Positions 29,285-36,876 of a stretch of DNA of 64,000 nucleotides are shown here, piece by piece. The stretch is from DAIQNV01 sp038748775 (lineage in GTDB: Bacteria > Planctomycetota > Phycisphaerae > Phycisphaerales > UBA1924). The DNA is taken from assembly GCA_038748775.1 (NCBI GenBank), contig JBCDIT010000017.1, positions 6,017 to 70,016 of the forward strand, in the 5' to 3' direction. The translations under genes were made by a program, and so were the position numbers. Within the stretch, counting starts at the first letter, position 1. Every line of letters begins with the position of its first letter. The notes under the pieces are model-generated. The model saw only the letters and a program-made list of their open reading frames with translations, searched no databases and was not told the DNA's origin.

Positions 29285-29800
29285 TCAGGACCGCCGACGA
29301 CGGCTACACGCCACAAGCCCCAGGCACGCCAGGGCGGCTGTCCCCGGCGCCGGAACCAGAACCTTGACGCGGTTGTTCCAGAGGTTCTCTGGCTCTTCGC
29401 CTGTGTTGCCAAGGTCGACGACCAGCCAGACGTGATCCCCGAACGCCAGCGGATTGTCGAGGTTCGCGGTGTTCGCGAATCCCCATCCTTCAAAAGATTC
29501 CCCGGGCGCGAGGAGTTCCGGGGCCTCCATGATGACACGCCCGCCAGCCGCCGGCGACGTGTTCATATCCGAGAGGTACGTCTGGACCAAGACGTCGCCG
29601 TTGGTCCCCGGCAGCGTTCCTTGCGGGTCATACTCGACATCACCGACGTTGACGACACGATAGACGAACTCGATTTCGATTCGGTCGATTTCACGGACCA
29701 CGCTGGTGATCCGGAGGTCCTCAAGGGCAAGATCGAAGGTCATCGGCTGCGGGGCGACGACGTTGCTGGTGGCGACAAACGCAGAAATGGCAATGGACAC
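29285..29800 (-). CDS. Secreted protein with PEP-CTERM-like tail
   Basis: A 171-aa protein. GTG 29800 follows AAGGGAG with 5-nt spacing. The N-terminus (MSIAISAFVATSNVVA) is only weakly hydrophobic. The core is a single beta domain with CARDB-like wording (LRITSVVREIDRIEIEFVYRVVNVGDVEYDP). The end, VPAPGTAALACLGLVACSRRRRS, has the PEP-like box, hydrophobic run and Arg tail of exosortase substrates. It sits between two methyltransferase genes. Confidence 0.72.
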   Translation of the reverse strand: MSIAISAFVATSNVVAPQPMTFDLALEDLRITSVVREIDRIEIEFVYRVVNVGDVEYDPQGTLPGTNGDVLVQTYLSDMNTSPAAGGRVIMEAPELLAPGESFEGWGFANTANLDNPLAFGDHVWLVVDLGNTGEEPENLWNNRVKVLVPAPGTAALACLGLVACSRRRRS

Positions 29801-29884
29801 AATGTCTCCCTTCTCCCCGAGGCGACACCCCGGGGACTCTTCGGTGATCGAAACTGTGGAACACGAACCGGGACGTTCCCGGGC

Positions 29885-30961
29885 TTAAACGGTGTCTTTC
29901 CGGCAGACGTAGAAGTAGTTCATGATGTCGTGCTCAAGGGTGTTCACCTCGACGTCAAACCCCGCATCGGTCATCATCTCGACCGCCAGTTCCTTGCCCC
30001 AGGCGGCACCAAGGCCGGCTCCGCCCTGAGCGAGCGAGACCGTCATGCAGTGCATGCACGAGATGGTGTAGATGAACGGGGCGAGGGCGCCGCCGATGTT
30101 TTGTGCAACGTCGCTCGATCCCAGAATGTCCTGCGCAAGGAACACGCCGCCGTGCTTCAAAGACGCGAACACTCCCGAGAGCAACCCCGCGGGGCTCTTC
30201 TGGTCGTGAATCACGTCAAAACCGGTGGCGAAGTCGTACGTCTCAGGTTCTGCAAACTCGTTCAGGTCGCGAACAACGAACCGGACGTTGCGGAGTCCCC
30301 GCCCCTTTGCTTCGCGCTGCGCGTACCCGATCGCCTCGTCAGAGAGGTCGTAGCCCGTAAACGTGCTCCTCGGGAACCGGGCCGCGAGCGACATCAGTGC
30401 ATGCCCCCGACCACACCCGACGTCAAGCAGCGAAGCGCCTCGGTCGAGCCGCTCGATCATCCCATCAACCAGCGGAAGAATCGCCTCCTCAAGACCAGCA
30501 ACCACTGTCTGATCGCTCTCCTCAGCCATCACCTCATGGAAACGAGGAAACTCCGAGTAGGGCACCCCTCCCCCATTTTTAAAGCAGTCCACGATCCCGT
30601 CCTCGACCTGCGCGAGCACCGGGAGAAACTGGAACGCCACCGCAAGATTGGAACCCGAGTTTCTTGTGAGCAGAGACGCATGCGACTCGGGTAGAGCGTA
30701 CCGCTGGGTCTCCGGGTCGTAGTCAATGACCTCCCCGGTGACCATCGCCCCGAGCCACTCGCGGACGTACCGCTCGTTCAGTCCGGCGCGATGGGCCAAC
30801 TCAACGCTCGTCGCAGGTCCTCCGGCCGCGAGCGAGTCGAAAAGCCCGGTCCGATGTCCAACCGAGATCATGAGTCCCACGGCCCCACCGTTCAGCATCC
30901 CCAGGAGCTTCCCAGCGAACGCGTCCGACGTCTGAATTTGAATCGAGCAAGCCTGGCACAT
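29885..30961 (-). CDS. SAM-dependent methyltransferase with N-terminal winged helix
   Basis: A 358-aa enzyme. ATG 30961 is preferred (AAAGGGA upstream); ATG 30997 is an alternative. Residues ~33-78 resemble a winged-helix dimerisation domain (ELAHRAGLNERYVREWLGAM), as in Rv2258c-type methyltransferases. SAM motif I is LLDVGCGRGHALMSLA (178-193). The end contains HDIMNYFYVCRK. The N-terminal MCQACSIQ is Cys-rich. The methyl acceptor is unknown. Confidence 0.85.
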   Translation of the reverse strand: MCQACSIQIQTSDAFAGKLLGMLNGGAVGLMISVGHRTGLFDSLAAGGPATSVELAHRAGLNERYVREWLGAMVTGEVIDYDPETQRYALPESHASLLTRNSGSNLAVAFQFLPVLAQVEDGIVDCFKNGGGVPYSEFPRFHEVMAEESDQTVVAGLEEAILPLVDGMIERLDRGASLLDVGCGRGHALMSLAARFPRSTFTGYDLSDEAIGYAQREAKGRGLRNVRFVVRDLNEFAEPETYDFATGFDVIHDQKSPAGLLSGVFASLKHGGVFLAQDILGSSDVAQNIGGALAPFIYTISCMHCMTVSLAQGGAGLGAAWGKELAVEMMTDAGFDVEVNTLEHDIMNYFYVCRKDTV

Positions 30962-31021
30962 CTGGTGGTCCCTTTCTGGAACGTGTGTGCCAGTCATGGC
31001 GGATTCCGCGCACCAACCCGC

Positions 31022-31636
31022 TCACGCCAACTCTTCTTTTTCTCCAGATCGCCCCGACTCACCCGACACGGCGTCGCCGAGTTGCGTGTAGAGCCACGCC
31101 CGAGCAAACGTCCACTGCCGCCGAACCGTCGACAATGACACCCCCGATACCTCTGCGATATCCTCCAGCTTCATGCCCAAGAAATAGCGGTACCGCACCA
31201 CCATCGCCAACTGCTCGTCTTCCGCTTCGAGCTTCTCAAGGGCGTCGTGGACCGACATCACGTCCAGCCCGCCACCGGGTCCGTCCGCGTCAGCGGTCGC
31301 TCGAACCTCCTCGAAGGTCACCCGGATCGCACCACCGCCTCGTTTCAAAGCCCCCCGCTCGCGAGCGTGGTCGACCAGCACCCGCTCCATCGCCCTCGCA
31401 GCCGCCCCGAAAAAGTGGGCCCGATGGGTCAACTGCTCTTGGTTCCCGACAAGTCTCATGAACGCCTCGTTCACCAGCGCCGTCGGCTGAAGCGTGTGGT
31501 TCGCGCGCTCCGACTTCATCTTCCCCGCCGCCATCTGCCGCAACTCGCCGTACACCGCTTCGAAGAGCTCCCCCGGGGCCCCTGGATCCCCGGAACCAAG
31601 CCGGTCGAGCAAAATCGTGACGTTCTGGGCACTCAT
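31022..31636 (-). CDS. ECF-type RNA polymerase sigma factor (TIGR02999-like)
   Basis: A 204-aa factor. ATG 31636 has GGAGG 6 nt upstream, so the much longer open frame above it is not used. Seen: NHTLQPTALVNEAFMRLVG, ERVLVDHARERGALKRGGG, and a region 4 HTH (LEDIAEVSGVSLSTVRRQWTFARAWLYTQLG). It diverges from a plus-strand pair (hypothetical protein, kinase), which is the likely partner kinase in this locus. Confidence 0.92.
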   Translation of the reverse strand: MSAQNVTILLDRLGSGDPGAPGELFEAVYGELRQMAAGKMKSERANHTLQPTALVNEAFMRLVGNQEQLTHRAHFFGAAARAMERVLVDHARERGALKRGGGAIRVTFEEVRATADADGPGGGLDVMSVHDALEKLEAEDEQLAMVVRYRYFLGMKLEDIAEVSGVSLSTVRRQWTFARAWLYTQLGDAVSGESGRSGEKEELA

Positions 31637-31717
31637 TCCGGGCCTCCAAAAGAAAAATGTACCGAGATCTGAGCGGTGATGACCGTTGATTCCGCAAGCA
31701 CGCTGAGAGGTGTATTC

Positions 31718-32239
31718 ATGCCCCGAACGCCATCGAAGAATCGGCCAGAGGACCCCGTTCGCCCCGGTTCGCGACAAAGGCGGCCCGAGACGGAGGCCGA
31801 TTTCCGAAAGCTCGCCGCCGACTTTCACGCCGCGGCCCCCGAACTCGACCATCTCGACCACGAGACCCATCTCGCCCTGATCGCGTGGATCGTGCTCAAG
31901 AGCGACGAAGCCCAGGCCAGCCAGAAGATCATCTCGGGCCTCCGAGCCCTCGAGCGTCGCCGAGCCGTCCCGCTCGCCCCCGGCCTCGCGTACAACGAGA
32001 CCATCACGATGTTCTGGATCGCCGTGGCCCGGAGCAAGCTCCCCCGGACGGCGGCGCCCAACGAGCGAGCCGCGGCCGTCCGCGCGTTCATCCGGGCGTT
32101 CCGCGAACGCCCTGGCTACGTCTACCAGTTCTTCAGCGAGCGGCTTGTACACTCCTGGGAAGCGAGAACGAAATGGGTTGAGCCCGATCTCCGATCGCTC
32201 TGCGATCTGTCCGACACGTGTTGCTCTCGCGACCGGTAG
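31718..32239 (+). CDS. Hypothetical protein with HETH...YNETIT pattern
   Basis: A 173-aa cytosolic protein. ATG 31718 has GAGG 7 nt upstream; in-frame starts at 31676/31679 are possible. The segments HLDHETHLALIAWIVLKS and LAYNETITMFWIAVARSKL resemble a widespread uncharacterised family with a conserved H-x-x-H helix and a (Y/H)-x-E-T-I-T helix. No function is assigned to that family to my knowledge. It lies 21 bp before the kinase and opposite the sigma gene. Confidence 0.75.
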   Translation: MPRTPSKNRPEDPVRPGSRQRRPETEADFRKLAADFHAAAPELDHLDHETHLALIAWIVLKSDEAQASQKIISGLRALERRRAVPLAPGLAYNETITMFWIAVARSKLPRTAAPNERAAAVRAFIRAFRERPGYVYQFFSERLVHSWEARTKWVEPDLRSLCDLSDTCCSRDR

Positions 32240-32260
32240 CCCGCCGACCGGAGGACCGTC

Positions 32261-35062
32261 GTGAACGATGGCAAACTCAGCCAAGAGTTCGAGGTGTTTC
32301 TCGAGACACTCGAACGCGCCCCCGCCGAGCGGGCCGCCTTTCTCGAAGAACGTTGTGCGCAGGACGGGCACCTCCGCGACCGGGTTCTCGAACTCCTCGC
32401 CGGTCACGACCGCGCCGAAGATCACGAGAGTTCGGTCGGCCCCGGATGGTCCGTTACCAGCCAGCCCGGAACACCGAAGGCCATCGGCCCCTACGTGGTG
32501 CTGTCAAGGCTCGGCGAAGGCGGCATGGGCGTCGTGTACGCCGCCGAGCAATCGCGTCCGATCCGCCGCCGCGTCGCGGTCAAAGTCCTCAAGACCGGAT
32601 CCGATTCGCGCGAAGTCCTCGCCAGGTTCGACGCAGAGCGGCAAGCACTCGCCCTGATGAACCACGCCAACCTCGCACAGATCCTCGACGCCGGCATGCA
32701 CGAAGGCCGCCCCTACTTCGTCATGGAACTCATCGCCGGCGTCCCGGTCACCGAGTACTGCGACAGACGCCGGCTCACGATTGCCGAACGCCTCGAGCTG
32801 TTTATCCGCGTGTGCGAGGGCGTTCAGCACGCTCACCAAAAGGGCATCATTCACCGCGACCTCAAACCCACCAACGTGCTCGTCTCCGAAGACGGCGCCA
32901 CGCCCACGCCCAAGATCATCGACTTCGGGATCGCCAAGGCGATCACCAACCGCCTCCTCGAAGCCACCGTCCACACCGAGATCGGGCGGATCATCGGCAC
33001 CCCGGACTACATGAGTCCCGAACAGGCCGACGTCAGCGCCCTCGACATCGATACCCGATCCGACGTGTACTCGCTCGGCGCGCTTCTCTACGAGCTCCTC
33101 TGCGGAACAACGGTCTTCGGGCTCTATTCCAAGTCCGCCGGGCTCGACGCGATCCGCTCGACCATCCTGAACACGACGCCCTCACGCCCGAGCGATCGGC
33201 TGTTCGACGACGCGTCTACGACCACCGACCGATCCAACCGACGCGGTTCGTCGTCCGAAGCGCTCGGAAAGCTCCTGCGACGCGATCTCGACTGGATCGT
33301 CCTCAAGGCTCTCGAGAAGGACCGAGTTCGCCGCTACAGCTCCGCATCCGAACTCGCCGGTGATGTCCAGCGCTTTCTTGACGGCGCCACCGTCGTGGCC
33401 AGGCCGCCAAGCACCACGTATCGCATCGGGAAGTTCGTCAAACGCCACCGCGGCACCGTCGTCGCCGGCGGCGCGGTGTCCTTCGCCTTAGCAGCCGCGA
33501 CGGCTGTCAGCATCGCCTTCGGAATCGCTGCTCGACACGAACGGAACGAGGCCCAGCGTCGAGCTGGTGAGCTCGAGCGTGTCGCGACGTTCGAAGCAGA
33601 ACGCCTTTCGGCCCTCAACCCCCAGACGTTCGGCGCAACGATCCGAGACGACATCCTCGAGTTGGCTCCCGACGCGGATGCAGAGCGCATCCGCGAAGCG
33701 ATCAAAGGCGTCAATTTCACGACGATCGCCCTTGGAGCGTTCGAACACCACTTCTTCGATGACACCCTCGACGCGATCGACACCCAATTCGAAGCCGACC
33801 CGGGCATCCGCGCCACGCTGCTGCAATCGACCGCGTCGATCATGGCCAAGCTCGGGCTGCTCGACCAGGCCATGCCACCGCAAGCCGACGCCCTCGAGCT
33901 ACGCACCACCGAACTCGGCCCCGACCACGCCCTCACCGCCGATTCCCTCGCCGCGATGGCCGGCCTTCTGAAGAAACGCGGCCAGTTCCGCGAAGCCGAG
34001 CCCATCTACGCCGACGCGATCCAGCGACTCCGAAAAACCCGCGGCCCAGACGCCCCCGAGCTCATGAAGGCCCTCAACGAGTACGGGCTCCTCCTCCAAG
34101 AGCTCGCGATGTACGACCAGGCGATGGAAGCCCAGATCGCCGCCCTCAACGGGTTCCGCACTATCTACGGCGACAACAACCGGCAGGCCGTCAAGGTGTT
34201 AAACGAGATCGGGCTCCTTCTCTTTAGCCAGGGTCAGACCGAAGCCGCGACCGAACGGCTCATAGAGGCACTCGAGGCCTCTCGGGCGGTGTACGACGCC
34301 GACGAGCCGGAGTTCCTCGCCGCGATAACCAACGTCGGCGGCGCCCTCATCAAGCAAGGCCGGCTTAAAGAAGGAGCCCCGTACTTCGAAGAGGCCCTCG
34401 CCGGGTTCCGCGTCGTCCACGGCGATGACCACCCCACCACACTTATCCTCGTGAGCAACATGGGATACCTCCTGCAGGAAATGGGCCGGTTCGACGAAGC
34501 CGAGGCCTTCTACCTCGAGTCCCTCGAAGCACGCCGTCGGTTGCTCGGGCCCGACCATGTCGACACCCTGACGTCAGAGCTCAATCTCTCGAATCTCTAC
34601 GTCGAACGGGGAACCCCCGAGCAGGGCCTTCACCTGCTCGCCCACGTCATCGCAACCCGCACGAGAGATCTCGGACACGTCCACCCAAGCACAGTGAACG
34701 CGGTCAACAACCTCGCGTCGCTCCACAACCGAGCGGGAAACCCCGACCAGGCTCTGGAGATCACGGCGGGCATCATTTCCGAAACCTTGCCCGCCCTCCC
34801 TCCGAAGCACAGTCTCATTGGCTCGGTCTGGCGGCAACACGCCGAGGCGCTGCTCGGTCTGGAACGATTCAACGATGCGATCGTCGCCGCAGAGCGATCA
34901 AGAGACGCCCGCGTCGCCACCTACGGAACCTCGCACCGGCTCATCAGTTCGACCGACCGATGGATCGCAGATACCTATGACAAATGGCACGAAGCCTCGC
35001 CGGGCCAAGGCCACGATGTTGCCGCCAAACAATGGCGATCCAGAGCCAATACACCGGACTGA
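32261..35062 (+). CDS. Membrane Ser/Thr protein kinase with TPR domain
   Basis: A 933-aa kinase. GTG 32261 follows GGAGG with 6-nt spacing. Seen: GEGGMG 85-90, VAVK Lys 108, HRDLKPTN 198-205, DFG 221-223, GTPDYMSPEQ near 246-255. Transmembrane helix 399-422. The C-terminal half contains at least eight TPR-like units of the TPR_12 kind (for example AMAGLLKKRGQFREAEPIYADAI, NMGYLLQEMGRFDEAEAFYLESL). Predicted active. It pairs with the divergent ECF gene 0.6 kb away. Confidence 0.93.
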   Translation: MNDGKLSQEFEVFLETLERAPAERAAFLEERCAQDGHLRDRVLELLAGHDRAEDHESSVGPGWSVTSQPGTPKAIGPYVVLSRLGEGGMGVVYAAEQSRPIRRRVAVKVLKTGSDSREVLARFDAERQALALMNHANLAQILDAGMHEGRPYFVMELIAGVPVTEYCDRRRLTIAERLELFIRVCEGVQHAHQKGIIHRDLKPTNVLVSEDGATPTPKIIDFGIAKAITNRLLEATVHTEIGRIIGTPDYMSPEQADVSALDIDTRSDVYSLGALLYELLCGTTVFGLYSKSAGLDAIRSTILNTTPSRPSDRLFDDASTTTDRSNRRGSSSEALGKLLRRDLDWIVLKALEKDRVRRYSSASELAGDVQRFLDGATVVARPPSTTYRIGKFVKRHRGTVVAGGAVSFALAAATAVSIAFGIAARHERNEAQRRAGELERVATFEAERLSALNPQTFGATIRDDILELAPDADAERIREAIKGVNFTTIALGAFEHHFFDDTLDAIDTQFEADPGIRATLLQSTASIMAKLGLLDQAMPPQADALELRTTELGPDHALTADSLAAMAGLLKKRGQFREAEPIYADAIQRLRKTRGPDAPELMKALNEYGLLLQELAMYDQAMEAQIAALNGFRTIYGDNNRQAVKVLNEIGLLLFSQGQTEAATERLIEALEASRAVYDADEPEFLAAITNVGGALIKQGRLKEGAPYFEEALAGFRVVHGDDHPTTLILVSNMGYLLQEMGRFDEAEAFYLESLEARRRLLGPDHVDTLTSELNLSNLYVERGTPEQGLHLLAHVIATRTRDLGHVHPSTVNAVNNLASLHNRAGNPDQALEITAGIISETLPALPPKHSLIGSVWRQHAEALLGLERFNDAIVAAERSRDARVATYGTSHRLISSTDRWIADTYDKWHEASPGQGHDVAAKQWRSRANTPD

Positions 35063-35143
35063 GCGTTCGGAATTCTTCGAACTGCTGAACATCGATACCC
35101 GCCGTTTCCGCATGTCCTCCCAAATACACCAAAGGAGACGCAG

Positions 35144-35767
35144 ATGCGGATCACCGAGTACATCTGGACCGACACTGACGACATCACAGCCGTTCATTGT
35201 GTCCAGCGGGTCGTGAGCGTGCCCGAAGCGTGGGCGTCTGATCCCGACGCGTTCCCCGACATGCGTTGCGCAGACGTCGATCCGCACACCGTTCCCGTCG
35301 ACGCTCAGGTCATTCGTCCCGTGGGGGTGCTTCCCCACCCCGGGCTTGGCCCTGGTGCCAGAATTGTCCTTTGCACAACGATCCGGGCCGAAGACCGGCC
35401 GCCCCTTTCTCCCCCCTTGCCCGAGACGGCGCTCGACGCCAATCCAGGAATTGATACGAGCGCCCGCTTCGACGTGTTCCTGCATGCAGTCTCGCCAGTG
35501 AGCACCGACGCACCGCCGACGTGCCTTCCCGGCGCCGCGTGCATCCGGAGCTTGCGCACGCTCTGCCAAGGCATCGGATCACTGGACGTAGACACTGACC
35601 AAGCCCACACAGAAGAAGGCTGGCGCATGACCGTGAGCACGCACCAACCGTCTGACCTGTCCAATGCGTGCGTCTGCGCCGTGCACCTTCTCAATACCGT
35701 CGCTCGTTGCTATGCCCTGGAAGCGAGGGTGCGTTGCGTCTCGGGACTCGAGGTTCACGCCGCCTAA
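35144..35767 (+). CDS. Cys-rich hypothetical protein
   Basis: A 207-aa protein. ATG 35144 has an excellent AAAGGAG at 7 nt. I do not recognise it. It is soluble with no signal peptide. It carries about ten Cys residues scattered as HCV, RCA, LCT, TCL, ACI, LCQ, ACVCA, RCY, RCV, without an obvious zinc pattern. The N-terminus (MRITEYIWTDTDDITAVHCVQRV) reads as a beta strand pair. It is the last ordinary gene before the structured region and slipin locus and could be part of either. Confidence 0.65.
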   Translation: MRITEYIWTDTDDITAVHCVQRVVSVPEAWASDPDAFPDMRCADVDPHTVPVDAQVIRPVGVLPHPGLGPGARIVLCTTIRAEDRPPLSPPLPETALDANPGIDTSARFDVFLHAVSPVSTDAPPTCLPGAACIRSLRTLCQGIGSLDVDTDQAHTEEGWRMTVSTHQPSDLSNACVCAVHLLNTVARCYALEARVRCVSGLEVHAA

Positions 35768-35834
35768 ACAAACATCGCCGGCGATCTTCGAACCGTTTTA
35801 TCTGACGATCTCGCTCATTTCTTTGGTGTTGCCG

Positions 35835-35863
35835 TTGACTCGTTCCACGTCGCGTGTGATACT
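35835..35863 (+). promoter_or_regulatory. Sigma70-type promoter with extended -10
   Basis: TTGACT (35835-35840), exactly 17 nt, then GATACT (35858-35863), with TG at 35855-35856 forming an extended -10. Transcription would start near 35870, running into the structured region and toward slipin. It lies 68 bp past the previous stop codon. Confidence 0.55.
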
Positions 35864-35872
35864 TGGCTCGTC

Positions 35873-35983
35873 ATGAATCTGCAACACGAACAAACCTGGG
35901 CATTCGGCACACGGAGAACTCTGCTCTCCGGCGCCACACGCCTCTACCGGACCACCGCTGGTCCCCTGGCGATCGAGATCTAG
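35873..35983 (+). CDS. Possible leaderless microprotein
   Basis: A 36-codon frame (MNLQHEQTWAFGTRRTLLSG... ending LAIEI) whose ATG lies about 3 nt after the predicted transcription start, so it could be translated leaderless. Most third positions are G or C. It overlaps a perfect 6-bp/7-nt hairpin (35912-35930), so it may be just part of the RNA. No homology recognised. Confidence 0.28.
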   Translation: MNLQHEQTWAFGTRRTLLSGATRLYRTTAGPLAIEI

Positions 35984-36282
35984 CCGATCCGCCAAAGCCG
36001 GCGAGCATTCTGGCCCGCCGGCGACGAGAACCCACAGAGACCACACGCTGCGCCTTCTCACAAGGGCGCGACATCATCGAACGCGTACACCGAATAACGT
36101 CGTATCCGGTGTTGACCTCATGCGATGCGGCGCGATTTCCGCGCCCAACCATACTCGATCCAGCGAACACCGCAGGATCATCCGCACCGGCAGATAAGAC
36201 GCCGACAAGGCGAACCAACGTTATCCCTGCGCGCATGGAGCGTGCAGCAGCACCTTGAAAAGTGGTGTCCGAAGCAGAAACG

Positions 36283-36344
36283 CGACGCTCTGGCGAGCCC
36301 TGCGATCAAATCGCAGGACGAGGGTTCGATCCCCTCAGCGTCGA
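36283..36344 (+). ncRNA. tRNA-like element without a D arm (anticodon CAA)
   Basis: A 62-nt cloverleaf minus one arm. Acceptor CGACGCT (36283-36289) pairs perfectly with AGCGTCG (36337-36343). Anticodon stem CTGCG/CGCAG (36300-36304, 36312-36316) carries the 7-nt loop ATCAAAT with U33 and anticodon CAA. T stem GAGGG/CCCTC carries the consensus loop TTCGATC. All 17 pairs are Watson-Crick. Between acceptor and anticodon stem there are only 10 nt (CTGGCGAGCC), too few for a D arm; the variable loop is 3 nt and no CCA is encoded. CAA would mean Leu, but Leu tRNAs have a long variable arm. A normal bacterial tRNA is excluded. Confidence 0.6.
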
Positions 36345-36351
36345 TTCGTTG

Positions 36352-36423
36352 CGATGCCGCATACCCGTTTGGCGCGGCGCTCGTGAGCATCCCGCGTCCC
36401 TTGCGGGTTCGGAACCGGCATCG
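36352..36423 (+). ncRNA. Possible third tRNA-like element (weak)
   Basis: Ends pair over 8 bp (CGATGCCG 36352-36359 with CGGCATCG 36416-36423). Inside is a perfect anticodon-type hairpin CCCGC-GTCCCTT-GCGGG (36391-36407; U33, anticodon CCC). The T-arm place has only TTCGGAAC; the D side is long and ambiguous. It lies in tandem between the two better elements, 7 and 13 nt away, which is the main reason to list it. Confidence 0.3.
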
Positions 36424-36436
36424 AAGCGTACCCCCA

Positions 36437-36510
36437 GGCCCATTGGTTCAGCGGCCAGAACACCAAGCCTCGGCTTGGAGACATGGGTTCGAATCCCATA
36501 TGGGTAGCCA
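36437..36510 (+). tRNA. tRNA-like element with 6-nt anticodon loop
   Basis: Cloverleaf: acceptor GGCCCAT with ATGGGTA (36437-36443, 36500-36506; first pair G-A is a mismatch, second G-U). D stem GTTC/GAAC with 8-nt loop AGCGGCCA. Anticodon stem CCAAG/CTTGG. Variable AGAC. T stem ATGGG/CCCAT with consensus loop TTCGAAT. Then G and an encoded CCA (36508-36510). 20 of 21 pairs form. The anticodon loop CCTCGG has 6 nt instead of 7, so the identity is unclear (CGG if T36470 is U33). Either a decaying tRNA gene or a tRNA mimic. Confidence 0.6.
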
Positions 36511-36606
36511 CCAACCCCAGGGTTGAAAAGCCCCCAGAGCGAACTGGACAAAGCACTCAAGGTGGGTCGAGGGCTCACCGATCGCACGACCCGCAGCCGA
36601 TCGGGC

Positions 36607-36633
36607 TCTGCGCGACCACCGGCGTCGCGCAGA
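36607..36633 (+). other. 10-bp perfect hairpin in the structured region
   Basis: TCTGCGCGAC pairs with GTCGCGCAGA around the 7-nt loop CACCGGC. It follows directly on the 7-bp helix CCGATCG/CGATCGG (36578-36604). There is no T-run after it, so it is not an intrinsic terminator. Likely part of a folded RNA. Confidence 0.5.
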
Positions 36634-36876
36634 CCCGTGAAGCACCGGCAACACGACCAGCGGACCGGCGGATACCGATCACTCGGAAGTCGCAGACCGA
36701 AGCACCGGGCGCGTTCGGTCGGCACACGCCCAACGAGCAGCCCCGCCGAACAAAGCGTCGACCGAGCGTTCTCAATCCGATCCCCGTCGCGGAGCCGCGC
36801 GGAGCGTGCGTGAGGACACCCTCGGCCCGCGTTCTCTTGCTGATGGACACCAGAAAAACCAGAAAGGAGGCCAGCC

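Larger units (their letters stand above)
35768..36876 (+). other. 1.1-kb structured, apparently non-coding region upstream of slipin
   Basis: No frame here has a ribosome site and family-like sequence. The stretch is packed with exact inverted repeats. These include CGGAGA/TCTCCG around a 7-nt loop (35912-35930), GCCGGCG/CGCCGGC (about 35997-36022), GGCGCG/CGCGCC (about 36129-36145), CCGATCG/CGATCGG (36578-36604), a 10-bp stem at 36607-36633 and GACCGAA/TTCGGTC (36695-36720). At least two tRNA-shaped elements lie at 36283-36510. A sigma70-like promoter opens the region. I read it as one or more structured RNAs ending at the slipin ribosome site AAAGGAGG. Confidence 0.6.

Noticed and set aside
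35860..35890. Sigma54 (-24/-12) promoter before the array, as expected for RtcR-type control
   Set aside because: GG and GC elements are present, but 14 nt apart instead of 10; the sigma70-type match is much better.
35863..36258. 131-codon frame across the structured region
   Set aside because: Begins inside the -10 box, has no Shine-Dalgarno, and runs through several perfect hairpins.
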